The notes below the pieces were generated by a model that was not told the origin of the DNA, did no database searches, and saw nothing but the letters and a program-made list of their open reading frames with translations. The translations under genes were made by a program, and so were the position numbers. A DNA stretch of 64,000 nucleotides, taken from NCBI GenBank assembly GCA_965249895.1, contig CBDFNC010000005.1, positions 1,674,001 through 1,738,000 of the forward strand, in the 5' to 3' direction. Each line of letters opens with the position of its first letter. The first letter of the stretch is position 1. Shown piece after piece: positions 45,901-55,600 of the stretch. This DNA comes from CBDFNC01 sp965249895 (lineage in GTDB: Bacteria; Pseudomonadota; Gammaproteobacteria; Enterobacterales; CBDFNC01).

Positions 45901-48900
45901 CAGGCATAAGCATTTCTTGGGGACCATGGAGCGGTGGTGCAGGCATGTCGGAGGTGGATGCCTCGCTGTTACAGTATCTGCGCAAGGCTGGCATCCAACG
46001 CCAGTCACCGATGCGTTACCTGGCGACACTGAACACGCTTTTCTGCGCCCATCAGCAAAACGACGAACTACCAGCAGCCTGGCTAGCGGCCGAAGTGGAC
46101 TGGAGTAAGTTTGTTCCCTTGTTCTCCTTATACAACCACAGTGATATGTTCCGTTACTGCCTGGAGATGCACTCGTCTGCAGCCCCTGAGAGCAAGGAGC
46201 AGCATCAGCCTAACGCCATTGAACTGGGGCAGCTAGCTGCCGAAGCGCAACGGGTATATGTAAAAGAGTTTGTCCGCAATGAGTTGGCACGTACCTTGAG
46301 CGTTGCTCCCCACAACATACAGCCAGACGCCGAGCTGCTTGCGCTAGGGATGGATTCGATTCTGGTGATGGATTTCGCCCGGCGCTGTGATGAAATACTG
46401 GGGATTCACTGCTCGCTAAAATCACTGTTTGAACACAACACTCCCGCACGCCTGACAAAATATCTGTTGCAACAGATCGAGACGACAACCCAGGGTAAGT
46501 CTGAAAACACAAGTTCAGCACTCACTATCGTCGCTGACCAACAACAGCGCTATGAACCTTTCCCACTAACCGAACTGCAATATGCTTACTGGATTGGCCG
46601 TCAAGATCACTATGCGCTGGGCGGCATTGCCTGTCATGCATATCTAGAAGCTGATGCAGCCCAGGGAATCGATTGCGACCTGCTTGAACGCTGCTGGAAC
46701 ACCTTGATAATCCGCCACGATGCGTTGCGGCTGATAATTGAAGAAGATGGTCGCCAACGTGTACTGGAAAACGTGCCGGCATACCAAATCAAAATCGCCA
46801 ATATACAACGCAGAAAGGACATTAGTGAACACTGCGATAACTGGCGTAACACTCTGTCGCATCAGGTGCTGGAAACAAATCGTTGGCCGCTGTTTGATCT
46901 GCGCGTCAGCAGCTTCCCAGACGGAAGCAGCCGCCTGCACATCAGTATTGACATGCTGATCAACGATGCAGCCAGCAGCCAGATCCTATGGGACGAACTG
47001 GTCGCCCTTTACCGCGCAGGCGGAGACCTGGCAGCGACGGCGCTAACGCCGCTTTCCATTACATTCCGTGATTACGTACTGGCTAAACACAATCGTGATA
47101 ACGTACGCCAGGACGCCTGGGAAAAAGCGCGAGACTACTGGATATCGCATCTGCCGACCCTTCCGGCAGCACCACAATTACCTTTGCGCCCAGAAGCACT
47201 AAATACAGTGCATCCACAGTTTACACGTCGGCAACGCAAGCTTTCCGCGCCCGCATGGGAAAAATTGTGCTCCCGCGCCAAACAGCAAGGTACGACACCC
47301 GCATCATTGCTGATCGGCGTCTTCGCTGAAGTACTGGCAGCCTGGAGTGCTGAGCCCAGGTTCAGTTTAAACCTCACCATTTTTGACCGACTGCCCTGGC
47401 ACCCTGATGTCCCCAACCTAGTCGGTGACTTCACCGCTGTTACGCTACTGGCGCTGGACTGCGGATCGCCCATATCCTTTGCCGAAAGGGCGGCGCAAAT
47501 CAACGGACAAATCTTAGAAAGCCTTGAACACAGGGCGTTCAGCGCCGTCGATGTACTGCGTGAATGGAATCGTGGCCGTGAGCAACAAGATTTGATCAGC
47601 ATGCCAGTGGTATTCACCAGCCAACTTGGCGTCAATGATCCCACCAAAGGTGCAGCAGAAAACCCGCTGGGAGAAATCGCCTACGGCATCAGCCAGACGC
47701 CGCAAGTATGGCTCGACCATCAGGCCAGCGAACAGAACGGAGCACTGGTTTATAATTGGGATGCCGTTGAAGACATCTTCCCCGCCGGGGTTTTGGATGC
47801 CATGTTCACCAGTTATGGCGATCTGCTTGAGCAGCTGGCAGAAAACGAAACATTATGGAAACAACCGCTACCCTCTTTACTGCCAGTACAACAACGTCAG
47901 GTACGCGACACAGTAAATCGTACCGACACGGACTTGCCCAATGTCTGCCTTGACGAGCTGTTTTTTGTCAGCGCTGCGCGCTTTCCTGATGCCATAGCAC
48001 TCACCTCAGAGGAAGGCTGCTGGCGCTATAGCGAGCTGGAAAACTGGATCCGGGCACTGGCACATCAAACCCTGGAAGCAGGAATATCTCGCGGAGACCG
48101 TATTGCGGTAGTGATGCATAAGGGGGTATCCCAAGTCGCTGCCTGTCTGGCTATCCAGAGAGCCGGTGCAGCCTACGTGCCGCTGGACTCAGCCATTCCC
48201 GAACTGCGCTTACAGGCCATAATGCAAGGCAGTGATATCCGACTGGTAATGACTCAGCCGCAATATGCCAAATCACTAAGGCAGCGGATAACCGACCCCA
48301 AGATACAAATATTAGTCGTTGATGCCGCAGTACAACCGACGCAATCAGTGGAATTGCCTCCGCAACTGCATAAACCTGAAGATGCGGCTTACGTTATTTA
48401 TACCTCGGGTTCAACCGGTACGCCTAAAGGCGTACTGATAGATCATCGTGGCGCAGTAAATACCGTTCTCGATATCAATAAACGTTTTCAAGTGACTGGC
48501 GAAGATGTCGTGCTGGGGATATCCTCCCTTTACTTCGATCTTTCCGTCTACGATATGTTTGGCACTTTTGCTGCTGGAGGCACCTTGGTTCTCCCTGATG
48601 CCGAAGGCAGTCGCGATCCCGCGCAATGGCTTTTACTGGTCAAGCATTACGGGGTTACTGTATGGAATTCCGTGCCTGCCCTGCTCGACTTATTACTGGA
48701 CGAAGCGGAGAATGAAGCCAATGCCCTGATTGGCCTGCGCAAGGTGTTCCTAAGCGGTGACTGGATACCTCTTCCTCTTCCCGCGCGCCTGAACAGTCAG
48801 GCTCCTGAGGCCCGCTTGGTGGCAATGGGCGGAGCAACCGAAGCGTCCATCTGGTCGAACTGGTTTAACGTAGTACAGCTCGAGCCACACTGGAACTCCA

Positions 48901-49517
48901 TTCCTTATGGCTACCCCTTAAGTAATCAATCCTATCGGGTACTGGATTCACAGTTGCGCGACCGCCCCGACTATGTGACAGGCGATCTCTTTATCGGCGG
49001 AACGGGACTGGCGCTGGGCTACGAAAATGACCCAGAAAAAACGGCAGCCAGTTTTATTACCCACCCTAAAAATCAGCAGCGTTTGTACCGTACCGGTGAT
49101 TTGGCGCGCTACTGGCCTGATGGCACACTGGAATTTTTAGGTCGCAGTGATTACCAACTGAAAATCGCCGGTAACCGTATTGAACCAGGCGAAATTGAAG
49201 CCGCTCTGCTCCAGCATCCGGAAGTGCGTGAAGCAGTGGTTGATACATTGGGCAAGGCGCGTGGGGAAAAACGTCTTGCCGCTTGGGTGGTATTACACCC
49301 TGAGTCGCCAACCCTGAACAATCCAGAGCAGGCTGCTCACCGCCTCGACGCAGAACAAATAACAGACACGGCAAAGCAACAGTTTCTCCTCGCCGAAAAC
49401 GCGTTTAATACAGATACTCTGACAAACTTCTGGGCGCTGATAGACGCCCTCGGGCATCGTATGATAGTCGATACGCTCACCCTGGCTGGAGCTCGATACG
49501 CTCACCCTGGCTGGTGA
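39954..49517 (+). CDS. Hybrid synthase, N-terminal piece: FAAL-ACP-KS-AT-KR-ACP-Cy-A(partial)
   Basis: Starts the siderophore. Of 3,187 residues, a fatty acyl-AMP ligase covers 1 to about 590 (YTSGSTGQPKG at 180). Then come an ACP (Ser654), KS (Cys888, His1023, His1062), AT (GHSIGEF, Ser1327; HAFH at 1431 suggests malonyl), KR (NADPH loop near 1820, Tyr1963) and a second ACP (Ser2135). A Cy domain (D2333-D2338) and an adenylation domain (YTSGSTGTPKG near 2816, RTGDLARY near 3045) follow. This is the layout of an iterative PKS that builds an alkylsalicylate from a fatty acid, as in micacocidin, followed by a Cys-type module like HMWP2. The frame ends early at HPGW because a 25-bp duplication shifts it; the rest is the next gene. 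GAGAGG precedes the ATG. Confidence 0.9.
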   Translation: MRPQHHSLNQFLTLVDGIEHMATQQGTTPALRFIAHDGSEQELTFADISQRSRTLAAYLQQHYPTGSTALILYPSGVEYIICLLGCFYAGIIGVPVNLPGAARVKRVLAKLDNIANDCGASLVLTGGDIVHQSGTVLSKFAEIQQLDIVETDRVMAMGRELTKSWQPPSIDADTIAFLQYTSGSTGQPKGVVNRHRNLLANLAFLACLTRPGPETIVLSWLPLYHDLGLIMGILSPLIYGNTAIYFAPTAFVADPLRWLELASEAKATVLPGPNFALQRCTDAANAQPHRLAQLDLSSVVSLVPTAEPVSAQQVEAFYQCFKACGLHRQAIKPSYGLAEATLIAAGNTAPDTPVYLNLDKTALTRDEVQLIEQLNANSRRYVGCGNDFGGQDLRIVDPVTRLTLSADRIGEIWVSGPAVADGYWQREQATQETFYARTAESNNHNNYLRTGDLGFIHDGQVYITGRLKDVLIYRGQCHYPNDIEATATEAHSDAITSGAAAFSFDDGEQERLVLVIEVQRHGNNNMAEFSAAIRSAVAKEHQLKVWKVVPIRKGTLLRTTSGKVRRRDNRTAWQQQKLHVLWTESIAGTEQKAKTTTLTSREAIETLKIEAPTRDARTERLTQWICQAASEVLATVSARNIDTQASLFNYGLDSIGSTELLNRIHKQWEVRLTENSVFDHASPQALAALLEQTLSRVNRWDHDRPLISASTATSNVLQNCDEPIAIIGMAYRLPGADGEEAQNDESFWRLLHEGKSAIRPMPPERYRFTNDIPGFGAFLNRPADFDAGFFGMSPREAINTDPQQRLLLEVAWHTLEDAGLRASALQKGDVGVFVGIGTGDYSHIPFITCDASHLDAYYGTGNSFAAACGRLSYFFGWEGPSVAVDTACSSSHSALHMACQALRLGECEMAMAAGIKLQLLPEVDQVLHKAGMLALDGQCKTFDAAADGYVRGEGCVAFMLKPLSTARADGDPIRAVIRGSLVRQDGASSSLSAPNGDAQRRLLERVLSKAGLTPDEIDYLELHGTGTRLGDPIEYQSVAEVFSGRQAQQALRLGSVKTNIGHLEAAAGASALVKTVLALEKGVIPPHAGLSQLNPLIDLDLIPAKLSTVPEPWPQNTAPRRAGVTSYGFAGTLAHVVLEQAPPASNRLNASQRETAELFMLSARSAESLNSLRDAWIEGINHQTSLPALASSMARLRDHHPLRMAVVASDHSSLLQTLQDAQPAERITQAPRVGFMFTGQGAQYLQMGRVLYQTEPAFRTALDEAETALSYELGESLLNIMHCEDLKQAARLNQTQFTQPALFAIGYALARLWQAYGVQPTLMIGHSIGEFAALVIAGAITLPTAARLIVLRGALMQSLPEGGGMLATRLTEEAATQLLRSLPQQQAQQVSLAALNGQQDTVISGAKTVLEYLRTRLEQQDISARPLQVSHAFHSPLLEPMLEKWHSVCQDAVTQPPQIAMISTLSGQPLTGAPDANYWREHARQPVRFSQALEQAATQCDVLLEIGPHAILTALAQRNQLDQHWQQPVAILASMRRNSDELKTQREAMRELYLEGQNFAWDDTTNAAFSSEPLSPRTLPRYPFNRQTYWLNYDSDAPREPLPLQPQPESGEIEPVPLYTLQWEPIDVPPALVPNQRLWLCGNSEKCQLLAHALRAFNAEVLIAAQVKDLAVNYQIGDTVIYATPASETSTPTDNTWKLIEWVQNIQQQNITMRMLLVTQGAQCIDDEACQPHYAALWGAARALAIEYPACKWLMLDIAQQSNIQQLAANIMQATSCFESNDALAVRGEKWLHPRLTPVSNESMPTQMEHKMKPTALYLVAGAWGALGRHITEWLISHGARHLVLTSRQPARPSQMAVIEHWRGQGINITCIETDITDNGDVAALFTHIDAMEFPLEGIFHCAGVGRFNPLKTITQDDYLAVTKAKIIGTQLLHQHTQHRALNWFVCFTSIAGVWGSRLQIHYGAANAWQDALIRQRRHQGLAGISISWGPWSGGAGMSEVDASLLQYLRKAGIQRQSPMRYLATLNTLFCAHQQNDELPAAWLAAEVDWSKFVPLFSLYNHSDMFRYCLEMHSSAAPESKEQHQPNAIELGQLAAEAQRVYVKEFVRNELARTLSVAPHNIQPDAELLALGMDSILVMDFARRCDEILGIHCSLKSLFEHNTPARLTKYLLQQIETTTQGKSENTSSALTIVADQQQRYEPFPLTELQYAYWIGRQDHYALGGIACHAYLEADAAQGIDCDLLERCWNTLIIRHDALRLIIEEDGRQRVLENVPAYQIKIANIQRRKDISEHCDNWRNTLSHQVLETNRWPLFDLRVSSFPDGSSRLHISIDMLINDAASSQILWDELVALYRAGGDLAATALTPLSITFRDYVLAKHNRDNVRQDAWEKARDYWISHLPTLPAAPQLPLRPEALNTVHPQFTRRQRKLSAPAWEKLCSRAKQQGTTPASLLIGVFAEVLAAWSAEPRFSLNLTIFDRLPWHPDVPNLVGDFTAVTLLALDCGSPISFAERAAQINGQILESLEHRAFSAVDVLREWNRGREQQDLISMPVVFTSQLGVNDPTKGAAENPLGEIAYGISQTPQVWLDHQASEQNGALVYNWDAVEDIFPAGVLDAMFTSYGDLLEQLAENETLWKQPLPSLLPVQQRQVRDTVNRTDTDLPNVCLDELFFVSAARFPDAIALTSEEGCWRYSELENWIRALAHQTLEAGISRGDRIAVVMHKGVSQVAACLAIQRAGAAYVPLDSAIPELRLQAIMQGSDIRLVMTQPQYAKSLRQRITDPKIQILVVDAAVQPTQSVELPPQLHKPEDAAYVIYTSGSTGTPKGVLIDHRGAVNTVLDINKRFQVTGEDVVLGISSLYFDLSVYDMFGTFAAGGTLVLPDAEGSRDPAQWLLLVKHYGVTVWNSVPALLDLLLDEAENEANALIGLRKVFLSGDWIPLPLPARLNSQAPEARLVAMGGATEASIWSNWFNVVQLEPHWNSIPYGYPLSNQSYRVLDSQLRDRPDYVTGDLFIGGTGLALGYENDPEKTAASFITHPKNQQRLYRTGDLARYWPDGTLEFLGRSDYQLKIAGNRIEPGEIEAALLQHPEVREAVVDTLGKARGEKRLAAWVVLHPESPTLNNPEQAAHRLDAEQITDTAKQQFLLAENAFNTDTLTNFWALIDALGHRMIVDTLTLAGARYAHPGW
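49468..49514 (+). repeat. 22-bp direct repeat (25-bp tandem duplication) that splits the synthase gene
   Basis: An identical 22-base segment starting TCGATACGCTCACC lies at 49468-49489 and again at 49493-49514, three bases apart, so one 25-bp unit is duplicated. Twenty-five is not a multiple of three, and the second copy runs into TGA at 49515-49517. Deleting one unit joins VDTLTLAG directly to DQGDDRVPSLAP and onward in frame with the next gene. Confidence 0.95.
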
Positions 49518-49635
49518 TCAAGGCGACGATAGGGTCCCCTCGCTGGCGCCTTGCGCTAACTATGCTTCCCTGGCAGAGAGCTGGAGCCAGATTGCCGGCA
49601 AAGGTAGTGCCCCAGACTGGACAACTCTGTATGAG

Positions 49636-52596
49636 ATGATCGCACAACAAGGTCTTCCTCGCCAGGCGCTGGTGCGCCTGCAAACAAGCGCTGCTGCTCG
49701 TCTGGCGGTACTTCGCGGCGAAACCAACGCCCTGGAGCTGTTCTACGGTGATGATGACACCCTGTCGCCTGAACAACTAACCCAAGCAAATCCGTTGACC
49801 GCAACAACAACGGCGGTACTAGCGCAGATCCTGCGCAATTTGGCCCAACAACTGGGGCGGCCTCCTCGGGTACTGGAAATCGGCGCCCGCACAGGCGTTG
49901 CCAGCTATACCCTGCTGCAACAGTTAAATGATTGCCCCATCGACTATACCCTGAGCGATACCTCAAGATTATTGATTGAACAGGCGGAAAAGACCATATC
50001 AGCCCTTTGTACTCACGAACTAACCTACCGGGTATTTGACGTTGAGAAATCAGCCTTTGGGCAGGGCATGCGTCCGCACGACTTCGATGCAGTCATCGCG
50101 TTTAATGCCCTGCACCGGAGTCGAAATACCGATCTACTGCTACGAAATATCACTCAGCACCTTCGTCCTGGAGGTTGGCTGCTGGCGCCAGAAATGACCC
50201 GAAACAGCATATTCCAGCTTGCCACAGTCGCCTTGCTTGAAGAGGGGTACACGCACCTGACTGACCGCCGGGCCGGTACCGGATTGCCGTTATTGACAGC
50301 CTCACAGTGGCAATCGGCGTTACAGGCCGCGGGATATCACCACGCCGATAGTTTGACACTACCAGAACAAGCCGACAGCGGCCTGCATCTGTTAGTAGCC
50401 CATGGACCTGACACAGTTCGCCGTTTCGCACCTCAACCACTCATCGAATACCTCTCTGGCACGCTGCCAGGTTATATGGTGCCGCAAACCATCCTAAAAC
50501 TTGATGCTTTGCCCTTATCCCCAACAGGTAAAGTGGCTCGTAACCAATTACCCCGTCCAGAAAGCAGTAAGCCATCAAACCACTCTGCTGGTTGCGCCGA
50601 AAAATGGCAGGGGCTAACGGCCCAGTTAGCGACACTCTGGGCAAACCTGCTCAACATATCCCAACCGGACAGCAAGGACCACTTCTTTGAACTGGGCGGT
50701 GACAGTCTAATCGCGGTACGCATGATCGAAAAAGTACGCCATAAGCTGCGCCGTCAGGTTGCATTACGCGATCTGTTTATTTCTCCTCGCTTCGGTGAGT
50801 TCGCGGCTAAGGTCGAGGAGGCAGAGCATTGGCATGACAGTCTGCCGCCGCTTGTAGCTGATGAAGAAAACCGCTTCCAACCATTTCCGCTAACAGACGT
50901 ACAGCAAGCCTATTGGGTTGGCCGTCAAAGTGGCTTGTCGCTGAGCGGAGTATCCACCCATCTGTATGTGGAAATTGATGTTAATGAGATTCCGCTGAAC
51001 GCCCTGGAACAAGCCTGGCAGCAACTGATCCAACGTCACGCTATGCTACGAGCGGTAATTGATGAGGCGGGCAATCAACGAATATTACCCGAGGTCCCAG
51101 CTTACATCATCGAAAGTTGTGATTTGACCCGGGCATCTGAGTCTGAACACTTGCTGTGGCAGCAACAGACGCGCTCCGCTCTATCCCATGAAGTACATAA
51201 CCCACAGAACTGGCCAATGTTTACTCTGCGAGCTGCGCGACTTGATCGCCAAACCGTCAGGCTGTGCATTAGTTTAGACAACCTGATCTGCGACGGCCGA
51301 TCTATGGTGATGCTACTTTCGGAGTGGGCATTATTGGCACGACAACCACAGAAGTCGCTGCAACCACTCACCGTGGGCTTTCGCGATTATGTGCTCGCTG
51401 CAGAGCAATGGGAAGCACGCCCAGCCTGGCAACAATCTCTGAATTACTGGCTCAACCGGCTTGATACTCTGCCCGCCGCTCCTGCCTTGCCATGTTTACC
51501 GAACATAAATGAACAACCCCCGGTGTTCCATCGCCGTGAAGCGCATCTTAATGCTAAGCAATGGCAAGGACTGCGCAAGCACGCCGCCGATGCTGGAGTT
51601 ACACCAAACGCAATCCTGCTGGCAGCTTGGAGCGAAATTCTGGCGCACTGGAGCAATGATCCTGTCTTTACCCTAAACCTGACACTGTTTAACCGTCCGG
51701 ATGTTCACCCGGAACTGCCGGATCTGGTAGGGGATTTTACCTCACTCGTCTTGCTGGAAGTGGGCGGCAACGAGCCAGCGCCCTTCCTGCAGCGGGCCAG
51801 TAAACTGCAGCAACAGTTATGGACAGATCTGGGCCACAATGAAGTCTCAGCGGTGCGGGTTCTGCGTGAAGCGGCACGCCGTCACGGACGTATTGACGCA
51901 CTGTCAATGCCGGTGGTGTTCACCAGTGGTCTTGGTGTAGACGGACGCGCGGGTGACAACAGCAGCGAGGCCGACTGGCTGGGTGAGTTTAATTGGGGAG
52001 TGACCCAAACACCGCAAGTATGGATAGATCACCAAGTGGTGGAGCGTCGCGGCGAACTGGTCTTCAACTGGGACTGCGTCGACGCACTCTTCCCCGAGGG
52101 TCTGCTTGATGAGATGTTCTCTCATTACTGCGCCTTACTGGCCTTACTGGCAGCAGAGCCCGAAACATGGCAAACCGATGTCAGGCAGCAACTCCCGGCA
52201 AATAAATGGAAGACCTATTTAAAATTGGACCACACGCCCGCCAACGTCATTCCTGAAGAGCTCGAATACGATGTCAATGAAGCTATCCTGGAATTGGTAT
52301 GCACAACGCTGCAGCAAATCACCGACATAACCGTAGTAGACAAGGACGCGAACTTCTTTGAACTGGGCGCCACCTCACTGCATCTGATCCGGTTAAGCCA
52401 GTCGCTACAACATGCGCTCGCCGTGCAATTTCCCGTGATTGAAATGTTTAATCGGCCTACTCCGCGCTCATTAGCTGCCTGGCTCAGTAACAAACTTGAC
52501 CCCGCGATGACGGAATCAACCGTTCCAGGCAGCAGCGCCAGACGTCAGCAGGCTCGCAGCACTCAGTCACGGCGCCGTAAGCAGAGACAGAATTAA
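49636..52596 (+). CDS. Hybrid synthase, C-terminal piece: (A)-MT-like-PCP-Cy-PCP
   Basis: Continuation of the preceding synthase, cut off by the duplication. The frame is open back to the duplication at 49515; the ATG at 49636 has no good ribosome binding site, so efficient translation alone is doubtful. From 49636 it holds the methyltransferase/epimerase-like insertion of the adenylation domain (VLEIGARTGVA near residue 79, a degenerate SAM loop, as in the epimerase-type domains of PchE and HMWP2). The end of the adenylation domain (PTGKVARNQLP), PCP1 (Ser357), Cy2 (D548-D553) and PCP2 (Ser914 in LGATSLHL) follow. One adenylation domain for two PCPs is the HMWP2 pattern, giving two adjacent thiazoline rings. 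The basic tail (residues 965-986) may dock to the next synthase. Confidence 0.85.
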   Translation: MIAQQGLPRQALVRLQTSAAARLAVLRGETNALELFYGDDDTLSPEQLTQANPLTATTTAVLAQILRNLAQQLGRPPRVLEIGARTGVASYTLLQQLNDCPIDYTLSDTSRLLIEQAEKTISALCTHELTYRVFDVEKSAFGQGMRPHDFDAVIAFNALHRSRNTDLLLRNITQHLRPGGWLLAPEMTRNSIFQLATVALLEEGYTHLTDRRAGTGLPLLTASQWQSALQAAGYHHADSLTLPEQADSGLHLLVAHGPDTVRRFAPQPLIEYLSGTLPGYMVPQTILKLDALPLSPTGKVARNQLPRPESSKPSNHSAGCAEKWQGLTAQLATLWANLLNISQPDSKDHFFELGGDSLIAVRMIEKVRHKLRRQVALRDLFISPRFGEFAAKVEEAEHWHDSLPPLVADEENRFQPFPLTDVQQAYWVGRQSGLSLSGVSTHLYVEIDVNEIPLNALEQAWQQLIQRHAMLRAVIDEAGNQRILPEVPAYIIESCDLTRASESEHLLWQQQTRSALSHEVHNPQNWPMFTLRAARLDRQTVRLCISLDNLICDGRSMVMLLSEWALLARQPQKSLQPLTVGFRDYVLAAEQWEARPAWQQSLNYWLNRLDTLPAAPALPCLPNINEQPPVFHRREAHLNAKQWQGLRKHAADAGVTPNAILLAAWSEILAHWSNDPVFTLNLTLFNRPDVHPELPDLVGDFTSLVLLEVGGNEPAPFLQRASKLQQQLWTDLGHNEVSAVRVLREAARRHGRIDALSMPVVFTSGLGVDGRAGDNSSEADWLGEFNWGVTQTPQVWIDHQVVERRGELVFNWDCVDALFPEGLLDEMFSHYCALLALLAAEPETWQTDVRQQLPANKWKTYLKLDHTPANVIPEELEYDVNEAILELVCTTLQQITDITVVDKDANFFELGATSLHLIRLSQSLQHALAVQFPVIEMFNRPTPRSLAAWLSNKLDPAMTESTVPGSSARRQQARSTQSRRRKQRQN

Positions 52597-52662
52597 TTTA
52601 AGCAATTTCATGTCGTTGTACGCTTAAACAGCGTACAGCCATTTATCTTTGTTATTAAGAGT

Positions 52663-55600
52663 ATGCAAATGACCGGTATAAATACTGAACAGTTCCAACA
52701 GCTTTACGGTGATACCTTACCTATCGCCATTATTGGTGCAGGTTGCCGCTTTCCACGTGCCGACAATATTTTTGAATTTTGGCGGCGGCTCGCTGATGGT
52801 GAAGAGCTGATTGACCATTTTGACCATGACGAATTACAGGCGGCCGGAGTCAGTCCTGACGCACTGAAACGTAAAAACTTCGTCCCTGCCGCTGCAGTAC
52901 TTGATAATACAGAAAACTTCGAGTGGTCCTTCTTTGGTTATTCGCGCCAAGAGGCAGAAAGCATTGATCCGCAACAACGTTTCTTCTTAATGTGCGCTTG
53001 GGAAGCATTGGAAATGGCGGGTTATCAGGCCGGTAAACGGGATGCCCGAATAGGTGTCATTGGCGCGTCACGGATAAGTAGCTACCTGCTTGCAGAACCA
53101 GAGGATGCGCAAAATATTACCTCGGCAGAGGTATTTCAAAAGCTGATGGGCAACGATAAGGATTACCTCGCTACGCGGGTGGCTTATAAGCTGGGCCTAA
53201 CAGGCCCGGCATTTACGGTACAAACCGCCTGTTCCAGTTCGCTCGTAGCAACCCACCTGGCTTGTGAAATGATCGCCAGCGGCGATGCAGATATGATGCT
53301 GGCAGGTGGTGTTAGCATCAGCTTCCCACAACAAGCCGGTTATTATTACCGTGAAGGGATGATTTTCTCTCCCGACGGACGCTGCCGTCCATTTGATGCT
53401 CAGGCAAATGGTACCTTGGTGGGTAATGGCGCAGGCGTAGTATTGCTTAAGCGTCTCGACCGTGCATTGGAAGATGGTGATGCTATTCTATCGGTCATTC
53501 GCGGTACGGCAATCAATAACGACGGCAATATGAAGGCCGGTTATACAGCCCCTTCAGTGGAAGGGCAACGGAATGTGATCACCGATGCCTTGGCAATAGC
53601 TGACGTTTCCCCCACCACAATTGATTTGGTAGAAGCCCACGGCACCGCAACACCTTTGGGCGACCCGATTGAAGTCAGCGCGTTAACGCAGGCTTGGGCC
53701 CCTTTTTCTCCCCAGCGTCAACAAACCGCGCTAGGGTCACTCAAATCGAATCTTGGTCACCTTGATACCACTGCGGGGGTGGCCGGTTTGTTAAAAGCTT
53801 CTCTGGCTATCTGGCAACAACAAATACCGCCAAGCCTCAATTTTAATACCCCTAATCCCGCAATCGACTTTGACAGCTCACCGTTTTACGTACCACAAAC
53901 CTTGTTACCCTGGCCGAAAAGTGACACTCCCAAACGGGCGGGCGTTAGTTCTTTTGGAATTGGCGGGACCAATAGCCATGCCATCATTGAGGCTGCTCCT
54001 CCGCGCTCCGACATCGCTAACAGTAACCAGCCACTGCCGCTTCTGTTATCCTCCCGCAGTCTTCAGGGGCTGCACCAGTTGGCGCTGCGTCATGCCGCTC
54101 GCCTAAGCGAACGAGAAGCCGGTTTCAATGCCCACGCCTATGCCGCCACCAGCTTCCACCATCGCAGCCTATTTTCCCACCGCTTACTGCTACAAGCGGA
54201 TGACGTTGAAGGCTGGATCAACCGCCTGTTGGATTTCGCCGAGCAAAGCGGCGCTACCGAATTTACCACTGTCAAATGTGCAGCAGACATTAACGCATGG
54301 TTTTTCCGCAGTCATGATATCAATGACTCCGAATTTAATGCGCTAATTGAAGCCTGTGGCCGAACTGACCCACAATGGGAAAAATACATTCCGGCGCCCG
54401 CAGTACGCATACTGATGCCAGTCAGCCCCTTCGACGGTGAACGCTGCTGGCGCAATCAAGAGCACAGCAAACAAACACCCAGCGTTATTGTCACAGACTC
54501 TGACTTGCTTCAAGGCTGGCAAGCTCTGTGCGGCGCAGGCCACAAAAGTGCTCAGGATCAAGCTATCACGCTGGATCTAAGTGGGCTGGATGTTGAAGAA
54601 GCCTGCATCGATGCCCTGCATCAACACTATGTCAGTCAGATGCTTCTACAAACAGGGGTTTTTGCTGATAGCAGCACTTTTGTTAGCGTCGACCAGCTGA
54701 TGGCATTGGCCGGCATTCCCAAACGCCACACTGATCTCATCCAGCGTCTACTGCGCGATCTGGCTGCCAGCGGCGCACTACAGGTTCAACGCAGCGGTGA
54801 TACTCTGCGTTACGGCACACTGCAGCAGTCGCTAATTGATGTGGAATCTTGGCTAACTCGCATGGACGACGCCGGATATCGCAACCTTGCCAGTTTAATC
54901 TCACGCACCGGACCACAACTTATCGCCATGCTACGCGGAGATATCGATCCCGTCAGTGTGGTCTTTCCTGCAGCGGCTACTGACGACGTCGAGCATATGT
55001 ATCAGGAACAACCCTGGTCTGTCTATTTTAACCGTATCGCGGCAGCATCGGTTAGCGCGCTGGCGAAAAGTCTCACCAGACCACTACGCATTCTTGAAAT
55101 TGGCGGTGGAACCGGAGGCACCAGCCGTGATGTACTGCACGCGTTGCCCGCTGGCTGTTGCTCGCGTTATACCTTCACCGATCTCGGCCCCTTATTCTTG
55201 CAGCGCGCGAAAGAAAAGTTTACTGGTTTCGAATTTATAGAATTTGCTCAATTTGACATGGAAAAACCAGCACAACAACAGCTTCCAGAGCAAGAATATG
55301 ATCTAATTATCGCAGCAAACGTGTTGCATAACGCCCACGATCTGCGCCATATGCTGAAAAATATATCCAGCTTACTTGCTCCTGGCGGTTCACTTTTAAT
55401 GCGTGAAATAACCGCACCAAAGAAACTGTTCGACTTTGTTTTTGGTCCGCTGGTTCCGCCTATTGCAGATACCGCACTAAGACACGGCGAACTATTTGCG
55501 TCACAACAGGTCTGGCAAGAAGCTTTGCAGGACGTAGGCTTTATGCAAACCGATGCTTTCCCCGCCGCGGGTTTGGACACGGCGGCATTAGGCGAACAGA

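Noticed and set aside
49468..49640. Programmed ribosomal frameshift joining the two synthase pieces
   Set aside because: No slippery heptamer or following pseudoknot was seen, and a 25-bp duplication explains the shift fully.
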